A stretch of DNA of 7,416 bases from DAOMOP01 sp035444405 (GTDB lineage: Bacteria > Pseudomonadota > Gammaproteobacteria > Burkholderiales > Rhodocyclaceae): the NCBI GenBank assembly GCA_035444405.1, contig DAOMOP010000200.1:1-7416 (forward strand), read 5' to 3'. Positions 5,384 to 7,416 of the stretch are shown in pieces. Positions within the stretch are counted from its first letter, which is position 1; each line of letters starts with the position of its first letter. A program made the translations under genes and the position numbers. The notes under the pieces were generated by a model. It had not been told where the DNA came from. It made no database searches and saw nothing but the letters and a program-made list of their open reading frames with translations.

Positions 5384-6268
5384 ATGACGCGACGCAAGGG
5401 AATCATTCTGGCCGGCGGCTCGGGCACGCGCCTGCACCCGGCCACGCTGGCGGTATCGAAGCAGCTGCTGCCAGTCTACGACAAGCCGATGGTCTACTAC
5501 CCGCTCGCGACGCTGATGCTCGCCGGCATCCGCGACGTGCTGTTGATCTCGACGCCGCAGGACACGCCGCGCTTCGAGCAGCTGCTCGGCGACGGCAGCC
5601 GCTGGGGCCTGCGCCTGCAGTATGCGGTGCAGCCGAGTCCGGACGGCCTCGCGCAGGCCTTCCTGATCGGTGAGGACTATCTCGACGGCAGCCCGTCGGC
5701 GCTCGTGCTCGGCGACAATCTCTTCTACGGGCACGATTTCGCCACCGACCTGCGCGCGGCCAACGAGCGCGCCGCCGGGGCGACGGTGTTCGCGTATCCG
5801 GTGCACGACCCCGAGCGCTACGGCGTGGTCGAGTTCGACGACGGCGGGCGCGCAGTGAGCCTGGAGGAGAAGCCGGCGCGGCCCAAGAGCCGCTACGCAG
5901 TGACCGGGCTCTACTTCTACGACGCCGGCGTCGTCGACATCGCGCGCACGCTTGCGCCCAGCCCGCGCGGCGAGCTCGAGATCACCGACGTCAATCGCCG
6001 CTACCTCGCCGCCGGCGCGCTCGACGTGCAGGTGATGGGGCGCGGCCACGCGTGGCTCGATACCGGCACGCACGAGAGCCTGCTCGAAGCGAGCCTGTTC
6101 ATCCAGACCATCGAGAAGCGCCAGGGCCTCAAGATCGCCTGCCCCGAGGAGATCGCGTGGCGCGCCGGCTGGATCGATTCCGATCAGCTGCGGCGGCTGG
6201 CCGAGCCGCTGGCGAAGAACGGCTATGGGCAGTACCTGTTGCGGCTGCTCGAGGAGCGGGTGTTCTGA
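5384..6268 (+). CDS. rmlA: Glucose-1-phosphate thymidylyltransferase
   Basis: RmlA makes dTDP-glucose and pyrophosphate from dTTP and glucose-1-phosphate. It is the first step of the pathway and usually the one inhibited by dTDP-rhamnose. The nucleotide-binding signature GGSGTRLHP is at 11-19, followed by SKQLLPVYDKP (25-35) with the catalytic Lys and Arg. QPSPDGLAQAF (83-93) contacts the base. Asp111 in LGDN and Asp226 in WLDTGTH are the metal ligands by family position, and EEKP is at 161-164. The length of 294 residues is typical of the short RmlA class. The ATG at 5384 has GAAGG a few bases upstream and lies 12 bases after the rmlB stop. Its TGA shares one base with the rmlC ATG (TGATG), which suggests translational coupling. 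Confidence 0.97.
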   Translation: MTRRKGIILAGGSGTRLHPATLAVSKQLLPVYDKPMVYYPLATLMLAGIRDVLLISTPQDTPRFEQLLGDGSRWGLRLQYAVQPSPDGLAQAFLIGEDYLDGSPSALVLGDNLFYGHDFATDLRAANERAAGATVFAYPVHDPERYGVVEFDDGGRAVSLEEKPARPKSRYAVTGLYFYDAGVVDIARTLAPSPRGELEITDVNRRYLAAGALDVQVMGRGHAWLDTGTHESLLEASLFIQTIEKRQGLKIACPEEIAWRAGWIDSDQLRRLAEPLAKNGYGQYLLRLLEERVF

Positions 6269-6813
6269 TGCGGGCCGTGCAGACCGACATTGCCGACGTG
6301 CTGATCCTCGAGCCCAAGGTGTTCGGTGACGCGCGCGGCTTCTTCATGGAAAGCTACAACGCGCGCAGCTTCCGCGATGCGACCGGGCTCGACGTCGCTT
6401 TCGTGCAGGACAACCACTCGCGTTCGGCGCACGGCGTGCTGCGCGGGCTGCATTACCAGATCCGGCAGCCGCAGGGCAAGCTGGTGCGCGTCGTGCGCGG
6501 TGCGGTGTTCGACGTCGCGGTCGACCTGCGCCGAGCGTCGCCGACCTTCGGCCGTTGGGTCGGCACCGAGCTGTCCGAGCACAACCACCGCCAGCTGTGG
6601 GTGCCGCCGGGTTTCGCGCACGGTTTCGTGGTGCTCACCGAGTCGGCCGACTTCCTGTACAAGACGACCGACTACTACGCGCCCGAGCACGAGCGCTGCC
6701 TCGCGTGGAACGATCCGACCGTCGCGGTGGCATGGCCGATCGACTTCGCGCCGCAGCTCTCCGGCAAGGACCGGGCCGGCGCGCGACTGGCGGACTGCGA
6801 GGTGTTCGCATGA
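6268..6813 (+). CDS. rmlC: dTDP-4-dehydrorhamnose 3,5-epimerase
   Basis: RmlC epimerises C3 and C5 of dTDP-4-keto-6-deoxyglucose, the third step of the pathway. It is a cupin-fold protein that normally works as a dimer. Signatures are FVQDNHS (45-51), LRGLHYQ (58-64) with the catalytic His62, Lys71, FDVAVDLR (81-88), WVPPGFAHGF (111-120) and the likely catalytic Tyr131 in LYKTTDYY. The conserved GKD is at 166-168. The 181-residue length is normal for the family. The ATG at 6268 overlaps the rmlA stop by one base, and GAGGAG lies 11 bases upstream. It overlaps rmlD by four bases at its end (ATGA). Confidence 0.97.
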   Translation: MRAVQTDIADVLILEPKVFGDARGFFMESYNARSFRDATGLDVAFVQDNHSRSAHGVLRGLHYQIRQPQGKLVRVVRGAVFDVAVDLRRASPTFGRWVGTELSEHNHRQLWVPPGFAHGFVVLTESADFLYKTTDYYAPEHERCLAWNDPTVAVAWPIDFAPQLSGKDRAGARLADCEVFA

Positions 6814-7416
6814 GACTGATGGTGACCGGCGCGACCGGCCAGGTCGGCTTCGAGCTCGCGCGCAGCCTGATGCCGCTGGGCGAGGTCGTCGCGCTCGACC
6901 GGCGCGCGTGCGATCTCGCGCAGCCGTTGTCGCTGGCGGCGGTGGTGACGCGCGTTGCCCCGGACGTCATCGTCAATGCCGCCGCCTACACCGCGGTCGA
7001 CCGCGCCGAGGCCGAGGAGGCGCTCGCGACCACGATCAACGCCGAGGCGCCCGCGGTGCTCGCCGGCGCGGCGCGCGCAGCCGGCGCGCTGCTGGTGCAT
7101 TACTCGACCGACTACGTGTTCGATGGCGCGAAGGCCGGCGCCTGGCGCGAGGACGACGCCGTCGCGCCGCTCAACGCCTACGGGCGCAGCAAGCTCGCCG
7201 GCGAGCGGGCGATCGCGGCGTCCGGCTGCGACCACCTGATCCTGCGCACGAGCTGGGTGTATGCCGCGCGCGGCGCGAATTTCGTGCGCACTATGCTGCG
7301 CCTCGGCGCCGAGCGCGAGCGCCTGGCCGTCGTCGCCGACCAGCTCGGCGCGCCGACCTGGGCGCGCAACATCGCCGATGCGACCGCGCATGTCGTCGCC
7401 GCGGCGCAGCGCGAGC
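6810..7416 (+). CDS. rmlD: dTDP-4-dehydrorhamnose reductase, 5' part (cut by window edge)
   Basis: RmlD reduces dTDP-4-keto-L-rhamnose with NAD(P)H to dTDP-L-rhamnose, the last step. The window holds 202 codons of a protein usually near 290-300 residues, and the frame is open at the edge. Visible features are the cofactor-binding GATGQVG (7-13), NAAAYTAVDRAE (56-67), STDYVFDG (99-106) with the catalytic Thr, the Tyr124/Lys128 pair in YGRSK, LRTSWVY (145-151) and DQLGAPT (177-183). The ATG at 6810 overlaps the rmlC stop as ATGA. A second ATG three codons later (6819) could also be used, but the first gives the normal N-terminus. Nothing suggests damage within the visible part. Confidence 0.96.
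   Translation, partial: MRLMVTGATGQVGFELARSLMPLGEVVALDRRACDLAQPLSLAAVVTRVAPDVIVNAAAYTAVDRAEAEEALATTINAEAPAVLAGAARAAGALLVHYSTDYVFDGAKAGAWREDDAVAPLNAYGRSKLAGERAIAASGCDHLILRTSWVYAARGANFVRTMLRLGAERERLAVVADQLGAPTWARNIADATAHVVAAAQRE

Noticed and set aside
4193..6073. 626-residue minus-strand open frame opposite rmlB and rmlA
   Set aside because: It is a low-complexity Arg/Val/Ala-rich shadow of two certain genes, as expected from GC-rich third codon positions.

Overview
The window is high-GC bacterial DNA, very probably from a beta- or gammaproteobacterium. Two things point there: a PEP-CTERM (exosortase-sorted) protein gene with a near-consensus sigma-54 promoter, and an rmlBACD dTDP-L-rhamnose operon. 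No marker fixes the genus. No mobile element, RNA gene or CRISPR array is visible.

Layout, left to right. (1) Bases 1-69 hold the last 22 codons of a rightward gene that enters from outside, followed by a strong hairpin terminator (82-127). (2) A leftward gene (956-132) encodes a 274-residue PEP-CTERM surface or secreted protein with a nine-unit Asn-Gly repeat. Its upstream region (957-1245) carries a sigma-54 promoter on the minus strand and a CRP-like palindrome centred about 62 bases upstream of the predicted transcription start. (3) A leftward pair follows: dacB (4196-2766; penicillin-binding protein 4) and, 32 bases downstream, an unrecognised 495-residue lipoprotein (2733-1246) built from two homologous domains of about 205 residues. 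A palindrome followed by a T-run, which looks like a terminator or REP-type element, lies inside the first codons of the lipoprotein gene. (4) A short divergent region (4197-4312) has a possible -10 box for each direction. (5) Rightward rmlB, rmlA, rmlC and rmlD follow with gaps of 12 bases or less or with overlaps. rmlD is cut by the right edge.

Together the region is about the cell envelope. The rml genes convert glucose-1-phosphate to dTDP-L-rhamnose for O-antigen or exopolysaccharide. DacB trims and remodels peptidoglycan in the periplasm. The lipoprotein is predicted to be membrane-anchored outside the cytoplasm. The PEP-CTERM protein belongs to a sorting system that in many proteobacteria is tied to exopolysaccharide production and is often sigma-54 dependent. 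That link is inferred from known biology; no exosortase gene is present here.

The least explained items are the duplicated-domain lipoprotein, the terminator-like palindrome that forms its N-terminal codons, and the architecture of the sigma-54 promoter region.
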